Positions 35,912 to 43,656 of a stretch of 64,000 bases of DNA are shown here, in pieces. Position 1 is the first letter of the stretch. Every line of letters starts with the position of its first letter. The notes beneath the pieces were generated by a model. That model saw nothing but the letters and a program-made list of their open reading frames with translations. It was not told the DNA's origin and searched no databases. The DNA is from Chloroflexota bacterium (GTDB lineage: Bacteria; Chloroflexota; JAJPGV01). Location of the stretch: the NCBI GenBank assembly GCA_021325635.1, contig JAJPGV010000035.1:62001-126000 (forward strand). The letters are read 5' to 3'. Made by a program: the position numbers and the translations under genes.

Positions 35912-36604
35912 ATGCCTGTCCTGGTTGACTATGCGCGGTGCGACCACAAGAACTGCTTCCCACTGGAGGTGTGCCCGCAGACGGGCAGCGCGCTGCTGGA
36001 TGATGGTCAGCGCATCGTGGCGCATCCGGAGCTGTGTGGCGACTGCCCGGCGCCGTGCCTGAACTTCTGTGACAAGAAGGCGCTGCGCTACGCGCCGGAC
36101 CTGGAAGAGCTGGCGTTGGTCCAGGCCGAAATCGACGGCAGCATGACCAGGGAGCAGATCGACGCGGCCCGCCTGGAAAAGAAGCAGGCTGCTGAGGAGG
36201 CCAAGAAGCAGGCCGAAGCCGGCTCGGTGCAGCCCGTCAAGACGGCCGATTTCGAGACCCAGGTGCTGCAGGCCGACGTCCCGGTGGCGGTCGATTTCTG
36301 GGCCCCGTGGTGTGGTCCCTGCAAGCAGATGGCGCCGGTGTTCGAGGAGCTGGCCAAGAGCTATGCCGGCATGATGAAGTTCTGCAAGATCAATACCGAC
36401 GAAGAGCAGGCGCTGGCCATGCGCTTTCAGATCCAGAGCATTCCCACGCTCATCTTCTTTTGGCAGGGTCGCGAGCTCGATCGTCTGACCGGCGCTCTGC
36501 CGCCTTCGATGCTGCAGACGATCGTCTATCAGCTGCTCGCCGCGGTCCAGGCGCAGAAGGCCCAGCAGCCGAGCGGACAGGAAAGCAAAAGCCCGCTGCT
36601 GTAG
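35912..36604 (+). CDS. Cys-rich ferredoxin-like domain fused to thioredoxin
   Basis: A 230-residue two-domain redox protein with no signal peptide. Residues 1-62 hold seven cysteines (10, 15, 21, 42, 45, 49, 53; YARCDHKNC, LEVC, PELCGDCPAPCLNFC) in a cluster-binding-like layout, though the spacing is not that of a standard 2[4Fe-4S] ferredoxin. Residues 77-105 are a charged helix (EKKQAAEEAKKQAEAG). Residues 107-215 are a normal thioredoxin with WCGPCK (Cys134, Cys137) and SIPTLIFF cis-Pro. Intramolecular electron transfer from a cluster to the dithiol is the natural model. It starts by the -10 box above. Confidence 0.88.
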   Translation: MPVLVDYARCDHKNCFPLEVCPQTGSALLDDGQRIVAHPELCGDCPAPCLNFCDKKALRYAPDLEELALVQAEIDGSMTREQIDAARLEKKQAAEEAKKQAEAGSVQPVKTADFETQVLQADVPVAVDFWAPWCGPCKQMAPVFEELAKSYAGMMKFCKINTDEEQALAMRFQIQSIPTLIFFWQGRELDRLTGALPPSMLQTIVYQLLAAVQAQKAQQPSGQESKSPLL

Positions 36605-36611
36605 AGGTCTT

Positions 36612-37031
36612 CTACAGCTGCAGCAGCCGGCGCAGCTTCGAGCCCAGGGTGTTGCCCGCCATAGCCAGCATGGCGCAGATGATCCATGACGTCACGACCG
36701 CTCCGGCGACGTTGGGGATGGCGCCCAGCACGTTGCCCGCGGCATTCTGCCGCAGCGCCTCCTTGATGGTGTCCGGCACGATCCCCGGATCCGACAGCGT
36801 TGCCAGCGTCAGGCTGGCGAAGATGTAGGCCCAGAACAGGCCAAAGACAATGCCCGACGAGAGCACCAGGGCGCGTGAATTGTCCAGCGGCTTCTCGCGG
36901 AAAACGAAAGCCCCCACGAAGCCGATGGCCAGAAAGCCGCACAGCAGGAACCAGACCTCGTTCGCTGGGGTGAAACGCAGCGTGGCCAGGAGCAGCAGCT
37001 CGACCAGCAGGTAGCTGAACAGTGGGGGCAT
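36612..37031 (-). CDS. small polytopic membrane protein, 4 TM
   Basis: A 139-residue membrane protein with four hydrophobic segments (about 3-17, 26-45, 55-80 and 105-125). The loop ATLSDPGIVPDTIKEALRQNAAGN carries two Gly-Pro-type turns. No family is recognised. It is convergent with the ferredoxin-like/thioredoxin gene (7 nt apart) and divergent from the HTH gene. ATG at 37031. Confidence 0.68.
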   Translation of the reverse strand: MPPLFSYLLVELLLLATLRFTPANEVWFLLCGFLAIGFVGAFVFREKPLDNSRALVLSSGIVFGLFWAYIFASLTLATLSDPGIVPDTIKEALRQNAAGNVLGAIPNVAGAVVTSWIICAMLAMAGNTLGSKLRRLLQL

Positions 37032-37112
37032 GACTCCCGCAATTATGAATTGCCTTGCCGCCGTGCGGCGCTTTTTGGGTCTGGCTCAACCCGTGTCGCC
37101 CGCCAGCCGCCG

Positions 37113-37118
37113 TATACT
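37113..37118 (+). promoter_or_regulatory. -10 box TATACT, leaderless start at ATG 37126
   Basis: TATACT ends 7 nt before the ATG of the HTH protein gene, with no Shine-Dalgarno. Confidence 0.55.
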
Positions 37119-37125
37119 TCGGCAA

Positions 37126-37380
37126 ATGGTGGTCATGATCGAGGGTGAGGAGTACCTCACCACCGACGAGGCCTGTGAGCTGCTGGGCGTCAAGGCGGCG
37201 ACGCTGTACGCCTACGTCAGCAGAGGCCTGCTCCGCAGCTACCGCCAAGGGCTCAAGCGCCAGCGGCTCTACAAGAAGGGGGAGCTGGCCCGTCTCCGTG
37301 AGTTCGGCCCGAGCGAGAGCCGGCGCCAGGACGCTGAGACGTGGCTGCCTGCCGCCGAGAGCTGGGTCCCCTACAAGTAG
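37126..37380 (+). CDS. stand-alone HTH (excisionase/MerR-like) protein
   Basis: An 84-residue winged-HTH protein. EEYLTTDEACELLGVKAATLYAYVSRGLLRS and RQRLYKKGELARLREF are the pattern found at the N-terminus of HTH-carrying citrate synthases; here the domain stands alone, with a short Trp-containing tail (ETWLPAAESWVPYK). It should bind DNA; the target is unknown. ATG 37126 is fixed by the TATACT box; in-frame codons upstream do not form a domain. A tRNA-Ser gene follows 53 nt later. Confidence 0.8.
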   Translation: MVVMIEGEEYLTTDEACELLGVKAATLYAYVSRGLLRSYRQGLKRQRLYKKGELARLREFGPSESRRQDAETWLPAAESWVPYK

Positions 37381-37415
37381 CTGTTTGGGGGCTTTAACCG
37401 CGCCACGGCCAGCGC

Positions 37416-37421
37416 TAGAAT
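37416..37421 (+). promoter_or_regulatory. -10 box TAGAAT for the tRNA-Ser gene
   Basis: TAGAAT lies 12 nt before the tRNA 5' end; TTTAAC at 37393 gives a 17-nt spacer and is a weak -35. Confidence 0.5.
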
Positions 37422-37433
37422 TGAGCGGTCGCC

Positions 37434-37524
37434 GGAGGAATAGCCTAGTTGGTCTAAGGCGGTCGCCTGCTAAGCGATTGTGGGCCCTTAAAGCCCACCG
37501 TGGGTTCGAATCCCACTTCCTCCG
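37434..37524 (+). tRNA. tRNA-Ser(GCT)
   Basis: 91 nt. The acceptor stem GGAGGAA (37434-37440) pairs with TTCCTCC (37517-37523), discriminator G37524. D arm, a 5-bp anticodon stem (37462-37466 with 37474-37478), anticodon GCT at 37469-37471, a long variable arm (GTGGGCCC/GCCCAC type) and T arm GTGGGTTCGAATCCCAC are all present; the long variable arm is diagnostic of Ser. CCA is not encoded. Confidence 0.96.
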
Positions 37525-37545
37525 CAAGAACATCGGTGCTTTGCT

Positions 37546-38805
37546 TCAAGCCGGTGAGCCTCGAGCAGAAAGCTTGAGCAGCAGGCCTATGAGCAGGAAG
37601 TTCACGATCAGCGAGCTGCCCCCGTAGCTCACGAATGGCAGTGTGATGCCCGTCAGGGGAATGAGGGACACGTTTCCGGCCGCGATGACGAGGCACTGCA
37701 GCGCCAGCACCATGCTGCAGCCCACACCCAGTAGCTGGCTGAAGGCGCGCGGCTGCAAGAGGCCAATCTGCAGTCCCCTGAGGACCAGCAGCACGTATAC
37801 GCCCAGCATGGCCAGCATGCCGGCCAGGCCGATCTGCTCGGCTGTGGCGGCGAAGATGAAGTCTGTCGAGGCGAACGGAATGAACCCTGGGCTGCCGCGG
37901 CCCAGGCCCGTGCCCGAGGCGCCGCCAGCAGCGACGGAATACAGCGCCTGCACGATCTGATAGGAGGGTCCATTGGCGAGCTCCCAGGGATGGAGCCAGA
38001 CGTCGATACGTTGATGGACATAGCCGAACACGCGGTAGGTCAACGCCACGTTGGCGGCCAGCAGCAGCAAGCCAGCCAGGACGAAGGTCTTACGACCCGT
38101 GGCCACATACATCATCGACAGCGCGATGCCCAGCATCAGGACCGTGGCCCCGAGGTCTTTTTGCCATAGCAGGAGCATCAGGGACAGGCTCCACAGCAGG
38201 ATCAGCGGCACCAGGTACGGCAGAGGATTGAGCTTCAGGCTCGCCCAACGGTAGCTGGCCCGAGCCAGCAGCTCCCGCCGCTCCTCGAGGTAGGCCGCCA
38301 TGAAGACCACCAGCAGCACCTTCATCAGCTCAGACGGCTGGAACTGGAGCGGGCCGACGCCCAGCCATAGACGCGCGCCATTGATCTCTCGGCCAAACGC
38401 TGCCGTCACGACCAGCAGCCCGAGGCCGATGGCGGCCGCGGTGTACTTGTAGCGCTGCAGCAGACCGACGTCGGGGAGCGCGACGACGGTCGAGATCATC
38501 AGCGCCAGGCCCAGCGCCAACCACCCGATCTGCGCTTGCTCCTGTCCCGGGTCGAGGTAATTCAGCACCAGCAGGCCAATCCCGGATAGGATCGCAACGA
38601 GAGGGAGCAACGATTGGTCGCCCCGAAACCGAAGCAGCACGAGGATGACATGAGCTGCCAGCAGCAGGCCGGCGAACGTTAGTGGAGTGCGATACCAGTC
38701 TGTGGTTACGTGTCCTGCCTGAGCAAAGCTTTCGCCCGCCCAGCCAACCGCAACCGTCAGGACCGCCAGCAGGATCAGACCCAACTCGCGGAAGCGGGGG
38801 ACCAC
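37546..38805 (-). CDS. FtsW/RodA/SpoVE family peptidoglycan glycosyltransferase
   Basis: A 419-residue SEDS protein with about ten TM segments that polymerises lipid II glycan strands with a partner class B PBP. PLQFQPSELMKVLLVVFMAAYLEER in pieces, WQKDLGATVLMLGIALSMMYVATG, the extracytoplasmic loop with ANGPSYQIVQALYSVAAGG, and GITLPFVSYGGSSLIVNFLLIG are SEDS marks. Neither ftsA/ftsZ nor a PBP is nearby, so FtsW versus RodA cannot be fixed. The start is GTG 38805, with TACAAT 7 nt upstream; the longer frame upstream is the shadow of the divergent gene. It lies 21 nt beyond tRNA-Ser, convergent. Confidence 0.93.
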   Translation of the reverse strand: MVPRFRELGLILLAVLTVAVGWAGESFAQAGHVTTDWYRTPLTFAGLLLAAHVILVLLRFRGDQSLLPLVAILSGIGLLVLNYLDPGQEQAQIGWLALGLALMISTVVALPDVGLLQRYKYTAAAIGLGLLVVTAAFGREINGARLWLGVGPLQFQPSELMKVLLVVFMAAYLEERRELLARASYRWASLKLNPLPYLVPLILLWSLSLMLLLWQKDLGATVLMLGIALSMMYVATGRKTFVLAGLLLLAANVALTYRVFGYVHQRIDVWLHPWELANGPSYQIVQALYSVAAGGASGTGLGRGSPGFIPFASTDFIFAATAEQIGLAGMLAMLGVYVLLVLRGLQIGLLQPRAFSQLLGVGCSMVLALQCLVIAAGNVSLIPLTGITLPFVSYGGSSLIVNFLLIGLLLKLSARGSPA

Positions 38806-38812
38806 CTGGCCG

Positions 38813-38818
38813 ATTGTA
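38813..38818 (-). promoter_or_regulatory. -10 box TACAAT, leaderless start at GTG 38805
   Basis: On the minus strand TACAAT ends 7 nt before the GTG of the FtsW/RodA gene. This sets the start against a 264-nt longer reading. Confidence 0.55.
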
Positions 38819-38857
38819 GAATCTGCCCGTGACCGCTCACCGCCCGGTTGCCCGCTG

Positions 38858-40309
38858 ATGGCCTCGGCAGGGACCACGGACGACGTGGCCCAGGCAGCGG
38901 AAAGCGCGGGCTCGCTCCGTCCCGCGCCGGAGTCGCTGCTGGGCGTCGACATCGGGACCGCCTTCACCAAGGCAGCGCTGTTCGAGCCGGTCGAAGGGCA
39001 GTACCGGCTGGTGGCTCGTGGACAGGCGCGAACCACCTCGGGGACGCACGTCTTCGATGGACTCGCCAAAGCATGTGCCGAAATAGAGGAATTGACCGGT
39101 CGTCAGCTGTTCCGTGGGGGCGAGCCACTGGCCGGCGATGCGTCGGGCGCCCGGGGGGTGGAAATCCTGGGCGCAGTGGTGAGCTGCTACCGGCCGTTGC
39201 TGGTACTGGCCACCAACGACCAGGCCTTTGGCGCGGCCAGGTCGGAGCGCTGTTTGGTCACCCTGCTATCCGAGACCGGTCTCCAGGAGCGATTGGACCG
39301 CCTTACGTCGGCCTCCTGGGATGCAATCGTGGGCACCGCCGATGAGCTGGCCGCCGCCACTGCCCTGTTGGGACAGGCGGGCAGCGACGGCAGCACCGAA
39401 CGTACGTCCACCATGCCGGCCCTGATCAGCGGCGAGGCTTCCGCCATCCGCTCCGGGCTGGCCGAGATTGCGCTGAAGCTGGCCTACCAGGATCTGCCCG
39501 GCCTGCACGATCTTGCGTCCGCATCGACGGAACGGCTGACCACCGTGCCGGCGGCGCTGCTGGGTCTGGCCAAGCTCATTGCTTCGCGCTTCGGGCTGCG
39601 TCTGGGTCTGGCCGACTGTGGGGCCAGCCAGGCCTCGGTGGCCTTTGCCAGTCCCGACACGGAATGGCTGCGCCTGGCGCCCTTCGATCGAGCGTACGTC
39701 GATATGCCCGTAAATCCTGTTGCGCTGCGGGACTTGCATGTATGGCAGCAGCGGGCTCTGGCGCAATGCGTCGACGATTCGTTTGCCGCGGATCTGCTCA
39801 TGGGCACCGGGGCCATCAAGCACTTCAAGAGCTGGAGCGAGCCGGCGCTGACGCTGCTCAATGGGGTGCACCCGTCCGGCGTCATCCAGTTTGCCCTGGA
39901 CAGCGCGGGCATCGCTACCCAGATAGCGCCCTTCGCGCCCAGCCTGCCCGACGTTGCCTCGCGCATCTTCGAGCACGACGCGCTGACCGGCCTGGGAGCT
40001 GCCGTCTGTCCGCGTGGAACCGTGAAGCCTGGCGCCAAGGCCATCGAGGTGCGCTGGCGGGTTGACGATCAGAATGAGCAGAGCCGCGCCGTTACGGCAG
40101 GGGAGCTGGTGCGCATCCCGCTCACCGCTGGTTCGAAGGCCAGCCTGTCGCTCTTCCCGGCCAAGAGCCTGGACATCGGCTTGAAGCGCCCGGGCGTAGC
40201 GGCCAAGGCGCATATCGACGGCGGGCACGTAGGCCTGATCGTCGATGCTCGCGTGGAAGCCGACGATACGGCGGAGGGCCGGCGGCGATGGGAGGAAGCC
40301 CTGGCGTGA
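38858..40309 (+). CDS. GlmL/MutL-family actin-like ATPase (glutamate mutase repair protein family)
   Basis: A 483-residue protein of the MutL (GlmL) family, actin-fold ATPases associated with glutamate mutase and related B12 enzymes. DIGTAFTKAALFE (31-43) is phosphate loop 1, VVSCYRPLLVLATND and LADCGASQASVAFA are inner core segments, and TGLGAAVCPRGTVKPGAKAIEV with IDGGHVGLIVDAR close the family-specific C-terminal domain. No mutase subunits (glmES) are in the window. It overlaps the next gene by 22 nt, and the pair with gene 40288 looks fixed. ATG 38858. Divergent from FtsW/RodA. Confidence 0.88.
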   Translation: MASAGTTDDVAQAAESAGSLRPAPESLLGVDIGTAFTKAALFEPVEGQYRLVARGQARTTSGTHVFDGLAKACAEIEELTGRQLFRGGEPLAGDASGARGVEILGAVVSCYRPLLVLATNDQAFGAARSERCLVTLLSETGLQERLDRLTSASWDAIVGTADELAAATALLGQAGSDGSTERTSTMPALISGEASAIRSGLAEIALKLAYQDLPGLHDLASASTERLTTVPAALLGLAKLIASRFGLRLGLADCGASQASVAFASPDTEWLRLAPFDRAYVDMPVNPVALRDLHVWQQRALAQCVDDSFAADLLMGTGAIKHFKSWSEPALTLLNGVHPSGVIQFALDSAGIATQIAPFAPSLPDVASRIFEHDALTGLGAAVCPRGTVKPGAKAIEVRWRVDDQNEQSRAVTAGELVRIPLTAGSKASLSLFPAKSLDIGLKRPGVAAKAHIDGGHVGLIVDARVEADDTAEGRRRWEEALA

Positions 40310-41223
40310 ACGGCCAGCCACAGCTGCTCCTGCCTGCCCGGAGAGTGTGGCGGCGCGGCCTGCCGTTTCCCTGCAGGGTGTTGGTGGGACCGGGCGCTCA
40401 GGTGCGGCCGGAAACGTCGGTGGTCGAAGGCAGCCTGGATGCCGCGCCGATGGTCGTGGAGATCGGGCAGGCGGAGCTCCTGGTCGACGTAGGCCGCAGT
40501 GTGGCCGCCGGCGCCGTGATTGCCCGCCGCAAGAAGCTGCTGGGTCGCGGCGAGGAGATCCTGTCTCCCATGGCGGGCACGGTCCTGCAGCACGCCGGCG
40601 CCGTCATCATCATGCAGCCGCCGCCGCAAGACGTGCGGCTGCAGGCGCAGCTTCCGGGCAGTATCGCTGCCGTCCGGAGCGCATCTGGGATCGACCTTGA
40701 GGGTCATTTCGGCCTGCTCTACGCCTACGGGGGCGCAGGCGCGGAAGCATACGGCGTGCTGGGAGAGGATCTGGCGGTTGTCGCGGAGCCTCTGACGGCG
40801 GAAAGGCTGAATGCCCTCCACGCTCAGGGGGTGCATGCTGTGGTCGCGCCGAGCTGGTCAGCGGCCGAGGCTCCTCCTGTCCAACCCGGGTTGAGCTATC
40901 TGCTGACGGAACCGGTCCACGGGCTGTCGATGGCGGCGCCGGTCGCTCAAGCGCTGCAGCAGCATCGAGGGCAGCCGGCGGCGATTCAGTTTGGCCACAG
41001 GCCCGCCCTGGCATATCTTGGGCTCGACGGCGAGCAGCCGCCTCCGCAGGTGTGGGGGAGTGGATCCTGGGTTCGGGCGTCGGACGGTCGCACTGGCCGG
41101 CTGCTGAGCATCGCCGATCGACCCCGTTTCTTTCCGTCTGGCTTGCGCGCGAAGGCGGCCGAGGTCGATTTCGGCGACGCTACCGAAAGCCTGGCCGTCG
41201 ACAGCCTCGAATGGGTGGCCTGA
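40288..41223 (+). CDS. unknown protein with barrel-sandwich and KOW-like parts, partner of GlmL
   Basis: A 311-residue soluble protein. Residues 25-112 look like a barrel-sandwich hybrid (VLVGPGAQVRPETSVVEG, LLVDVGRSVAAGAVIARRKKLLGR, ILSPMAGTVLQHAGAVIIMQPP), the fold of lipoyl/biotinyl domains and RnfC-type proteins, but no MKM or TEK lysine is present. Residues 113-160 carry a KOW-like strand pattern (LPGSIAAVRSASGIDLEG), and the C-terminus ends GSWVRASDGRTGRLLSI with AAEVDFGDATESLAVDSLEWV, a second KOW-like unit. It overlaps both neighbours. I do not know its function. Confidence 0.75.
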   Translation: MGGSPGVNGQPQLLLPARRVWRRGLPFPCRVLVGPGAQVRPETSVVEGSLDAAPMVVEIGQAELLVDVGRSVAAGAVIARRKKLLGRGEEILSPMAGTVLQHAGAVIIMQPPPQDVRLQAQLPGSIAAVRSASGIDLEGHFGLLYAYGGAGAEAYGVLGEDLAVVAEPLTAERLNALHAQGVHAVVAPSWSAAEAPPVQPGLSYLLTEPVHGLSMAAPVAQALQQHRGQPAAIQFGHRPALAYLGLDGEQPPPQVWGSGSWVRASDGRTGRLLSIADRPRFFPSGLRAKAAEVDFGDATESLAVDSLEWVA

Positions 41224-42698
41224 TCGCCGCCGACGCACTGAAGGTTCGCCGCCGAGAGGGGGTGAGCGAGCTTGGCCCCCGGCTCGTTGCGATCGAAAGC
41301 CGGACCGAGCAGTGGGTGATCGCCTTTGTCGTGATCGTTACCGCCGGCTACCTGTTTCTTCTGGCCAGCAATGTTCTCGACGGCATCCGGGGGAACGAGC
41401 AATGGCACATCCCCCGCGCCGCGAATCCGAACAGCTCCTGGTGGTGGCTGCCCATACCGCCGGGCCTGGCCATCGCCGCGCTGCCGCTGCTGCGCCTGCG
41501 GCGGAGGACAGCGCTGGTCCTAGGCATGGCTCTAACCTGCGTCTTTGGGGTTCTGCTCTATCAGGCACAGTGGGGCGGGGCCGGAGACAACCTGCTGTCA
41601 AAGATCATCACGGGCAAGACTGGCTACTACGAGGCTGCCGTCAAGGTCAGCGATGTCTGGACGATCCTCCGCGACTACCCGGCCTATGTGGCCACGTTCG
41701 AGCAATCCTCCCACCTGCCATCTCACCCGCCGGCGGATCTCCTGCTCTTCCTGTGGCTGATCGATCTCATGCGCCTGCTGCCTGGGCTTGCGGGCGTTGT
41801 CGTCGCAGGCGCTCGGCCTTTCGTCAGCGGGCTTCCGATGCTGATCTCTGCCGGCGGCGCTCCCACCAACCTGGCCGCGGCCATGCTGTCCATTCCTCTG
41901 CTGGTCGTGTTTGGCCGGCTCGCCGCTGTCCCAATGGCCCGGCTGGCGGACCATCTGGGCGTCTCCGGATTGGGGGCTGGCCTGGCGGTGCTCAGCCTGC
42001 CGGTGCTGCTGAACTTCATTCCCGCGCTGGACACGATTTACCCGGTGATGTCCATCCTGGCGGTGGTGCTGTGTGTTGTCGCGCTCGAGCGGCGCAGTCC
42101 CGCGATCGCGCTCCTGGCGGGCGTTTGCTTGGGCTTGGGTCTGTTCTTCACCCTGGGTCTCCTCGTGGCCCTGGTCCCGATGTCCGCCTATGCGATCGTT
42201 CGCCACCGTTCAAGGGTTATTCCCATAGGCTTGGTGGTGATCGCGGGTTGGGCGGCCGCCTGGCTGGGGCTGTGGCTCATTGCCAGGATCAACATGCTCG
42301 ATATTGCCGCTCACATCAGCGTCCACCAGCGCGAGTGGGAGGGCCGCTACACCTACTGGCTGTGGTTCTGCTGGAAGTGGTACGACTTCGTGATGTTCTG
42401 CGGCATGCCCGTCGCGGCCCTCACCGCGCGCTTCCTGTTGTTATCGGCGCGGCACTGGATCCAGCGCCGGCCGGCGGCTATTGACGCCTTCTTTGCCGGC
42501 TGGCTTGGAATGATGATCGCGCTGTGGATATCGCCATACTCCCTGGCGGAAACGGGGCGGACCTTCGCCCCGCTGACCAGCCTGGCGGTGCTGTTCGCCG
42601 CGGCCGCGCTGCCCAAGCAGCGCTGGGCGCTATCGGTATTCCTGCTGCTTCAGCTGGCCCAGGTCATGGTGATGAACCGCTATCTCGAGATCCTCTAA
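41211..42698 (+). CDS. polytopic membrane protein, GT-C glycosyltransferase-like
   Basis: A 495-residue protein with about eleven hydrophobic segments and a cytoplasmic N-terminal tail of about 35 residues. The plan (first TM, an extracytoplasmic loop with a possible catalytic acid, then many TM) resembles lipid-linked GT-C glycosyltransferases, and a Trp-rich EWEGRYTYWLWFCWKWYDF segment near 375 is unusual. No GT39 DxD/EE motif can be pointed to with confidence. It overlaps the KOW-like gene by 13 nt, so it is in the GlmL operon. ATG 41211. Confidence 0.75.
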   Translation: MGGLIAADALKVRRREGVSELGPRLVAIESRTEQWVIAFVVIVTAGYLFLLASNVLDGIRGNEQWHIPRAANPNSSWWWLPIPPGLAIAALPLLRLRRRTALVLGMALTCVFGVLLYQAQWGGAGDNLLSKIITGKTGYYEAAVKVSDVWTILRDYPAYVATFEQSSHLPSHPPADLLLFLWLIDLMRLLPGLAGVVVAGARPFVSGLPMLISAGGAPTNLAAAMLSIPLLVVFGRLAAVPMARLADHLGVSGLGAGLAVLSLPVLLNFIPALDTIYPVMSILAVVLCVVALERRSPAIALLAGVCLGLGLFFTLGLLVALVPMSAYAIVRHRSRVIPIGLVVIAGWAAAWLGLWLIARINMLDIAAHISVHQREWEGRYTYWLWFCWKWYDFVMFCGMPVAALTARFLLLSARHWIQRRPAAIDAFFAGWLGMMIALWISPYSLAETGRTFAPLTSLAVLFAAAALPKQRWALSVFLLLQLAQVMVMNRYLEIL

Positions 42699-42711
42699 GA
42701 CCCGGACGTTC

Positions 42712-43314
42712 TCAGGCGCCGACTTCACGGCGGCCTTCGAGGGCTCGGCTCAACGTGATCTGGTCGGCGTACTCGAGGTCGCCCCCGATGGGCAGGCCGC
42801 GGGCGAGTCGCGTGACCCGTGCACCCAGGCCGGCAAGCTGGCGGGTGATGAACATCGCCGTCGCGTCACCTTCCATGTTCGGGTTGGTGGCCAGGATCAC
42901 CTCCTGCACCCCTCCGGCCCGCACCCGCTGCACCAGCTCGCGGATCTTCAGGTCCTCCGCCGATACCCGCTCCATCGGTGAGATCGCGCCGTGCAGCACG
43001 TGATAGAGGCCGCGATATTCGGCCGTGCGTTCGAGCGCCAGGATGTCCAGAGGCTCCTCGACCACACAGATGGTGCTGCCGTCCCGCGCCGGGTTGCGGC
43101 AGATGTGGCAGGGATCGACGTCGGCCAGGTTGAAGCACGTCGAGCACAGAATGGTCTTGTCGCGCAGGTCGATCAGGGCGTTGGCCAGCTCAGTGGCCAG
43201 ATTATTGGGATTGCGAAGCAGGTAAAAGGTCAGGCGCTGAGCGGTCTTGGGGCCAACGGTTGGAAGCCTGCGGAACGCCTCGATCAGGCGAGCTACTGGT
43301 GCCGCGACTTCCAC
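42712..43314 (-). CDS. recR: recombination protein RecR
   Basis: A 200-residue recombination mediator that works with RecO/RecF to load RecA on gapped DNA. The N-terminal HhH (AFRRLPTVGPKTAQRLTFYLL), the zinc finger with CSTCFNLADVDPCHIC (four Cys), and the Toprim domain (CVVEEPLDILALERTAEYRGLYHVL, ATNPNMEGDATAMFITRQL) are complete. It is the third gene after dnaX and ybaB on the same strand, the conserved bacterial order. recO is also in the window, at 54588. ATG 43314. Confidence 0.97.
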   Translation of the reverse strand: MEVAAPVARLIEAFRRLPTVGPKTAQRLTFYLLRNPNNLATELANALIDLRDKTILCSTCFNLADVDPCHICRNPARDGSTICVVEEPLDILALERTAEYRGLYHVLHGAISPMERVSAEDLKIRELVQRVRAGGVQEVILATNPNMEGDATAMFITRQLAGLGARVTRLARGLPIGGDLEYADQITLSRALEGRREVGA

Positions 43315-43347
43315 GTTACGGCTCGGACCGGAGCCCTTGCACGGCCG

Positions 43348-43656
43348 TCACATCAGGCCGGGGATCTTGAGCCCGCCAGTCAACGACGCCATCTTCTGCT
43401 GGGCCAGCTCCTGGGACTTCCGCAAGCCGTCGTTGACGGCGCTCAGCACCAGGTCCTGCAGCGTTTCGACGTCGTCCGGGTCAACGGCCTCCCGGGCGAT
43501 GGTCACCGACCTGAGCTCCTGATGCCCGCTCACCTCGCAGGTGACCGCGCCTCCTCCAGCAGTCCCTTCAACCAGCTGGTTGCCCAGCTCTTCCTGCATG
43601 GCCTGCATGCGCTTCTGCATCTGCTGCATCTGCTGCATCATCTGTTTGTTGACCAT
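43348..43656 (-). CDS. YbaB/EbfC nucleoid-associated protein
   Basis: A 102-residue dimeric DNA-binding protein that coats DNA. Residues 1-30 are the long amphipathic helix (NKQMMQQMQQMQKRMQAMQEELG), followed by TAGGGAVTCEVSGHQELRSVTIAREAVDPDDVETLQDLVLSAVNDGLRKSQEL in pieces, the family hallmark. It sits between dnaX and recR, its usual place; its ATG overlaps the dnaX stop by one base (TGATG). It is annotated yaaK in Bacillus. Met-rich at the N-terminus, which is normal for the family. Confidence 0.96.
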   Translation of the reverse strand: MVNKQMMQQMQQMQKRMQAMQEELGNQLVEGTAGGGAVTCEVSGHQELRSVTIAREAVDPDDVETLQDLVLSAVNDGLRKSQELAQQKMASLTGGLKIPGLM

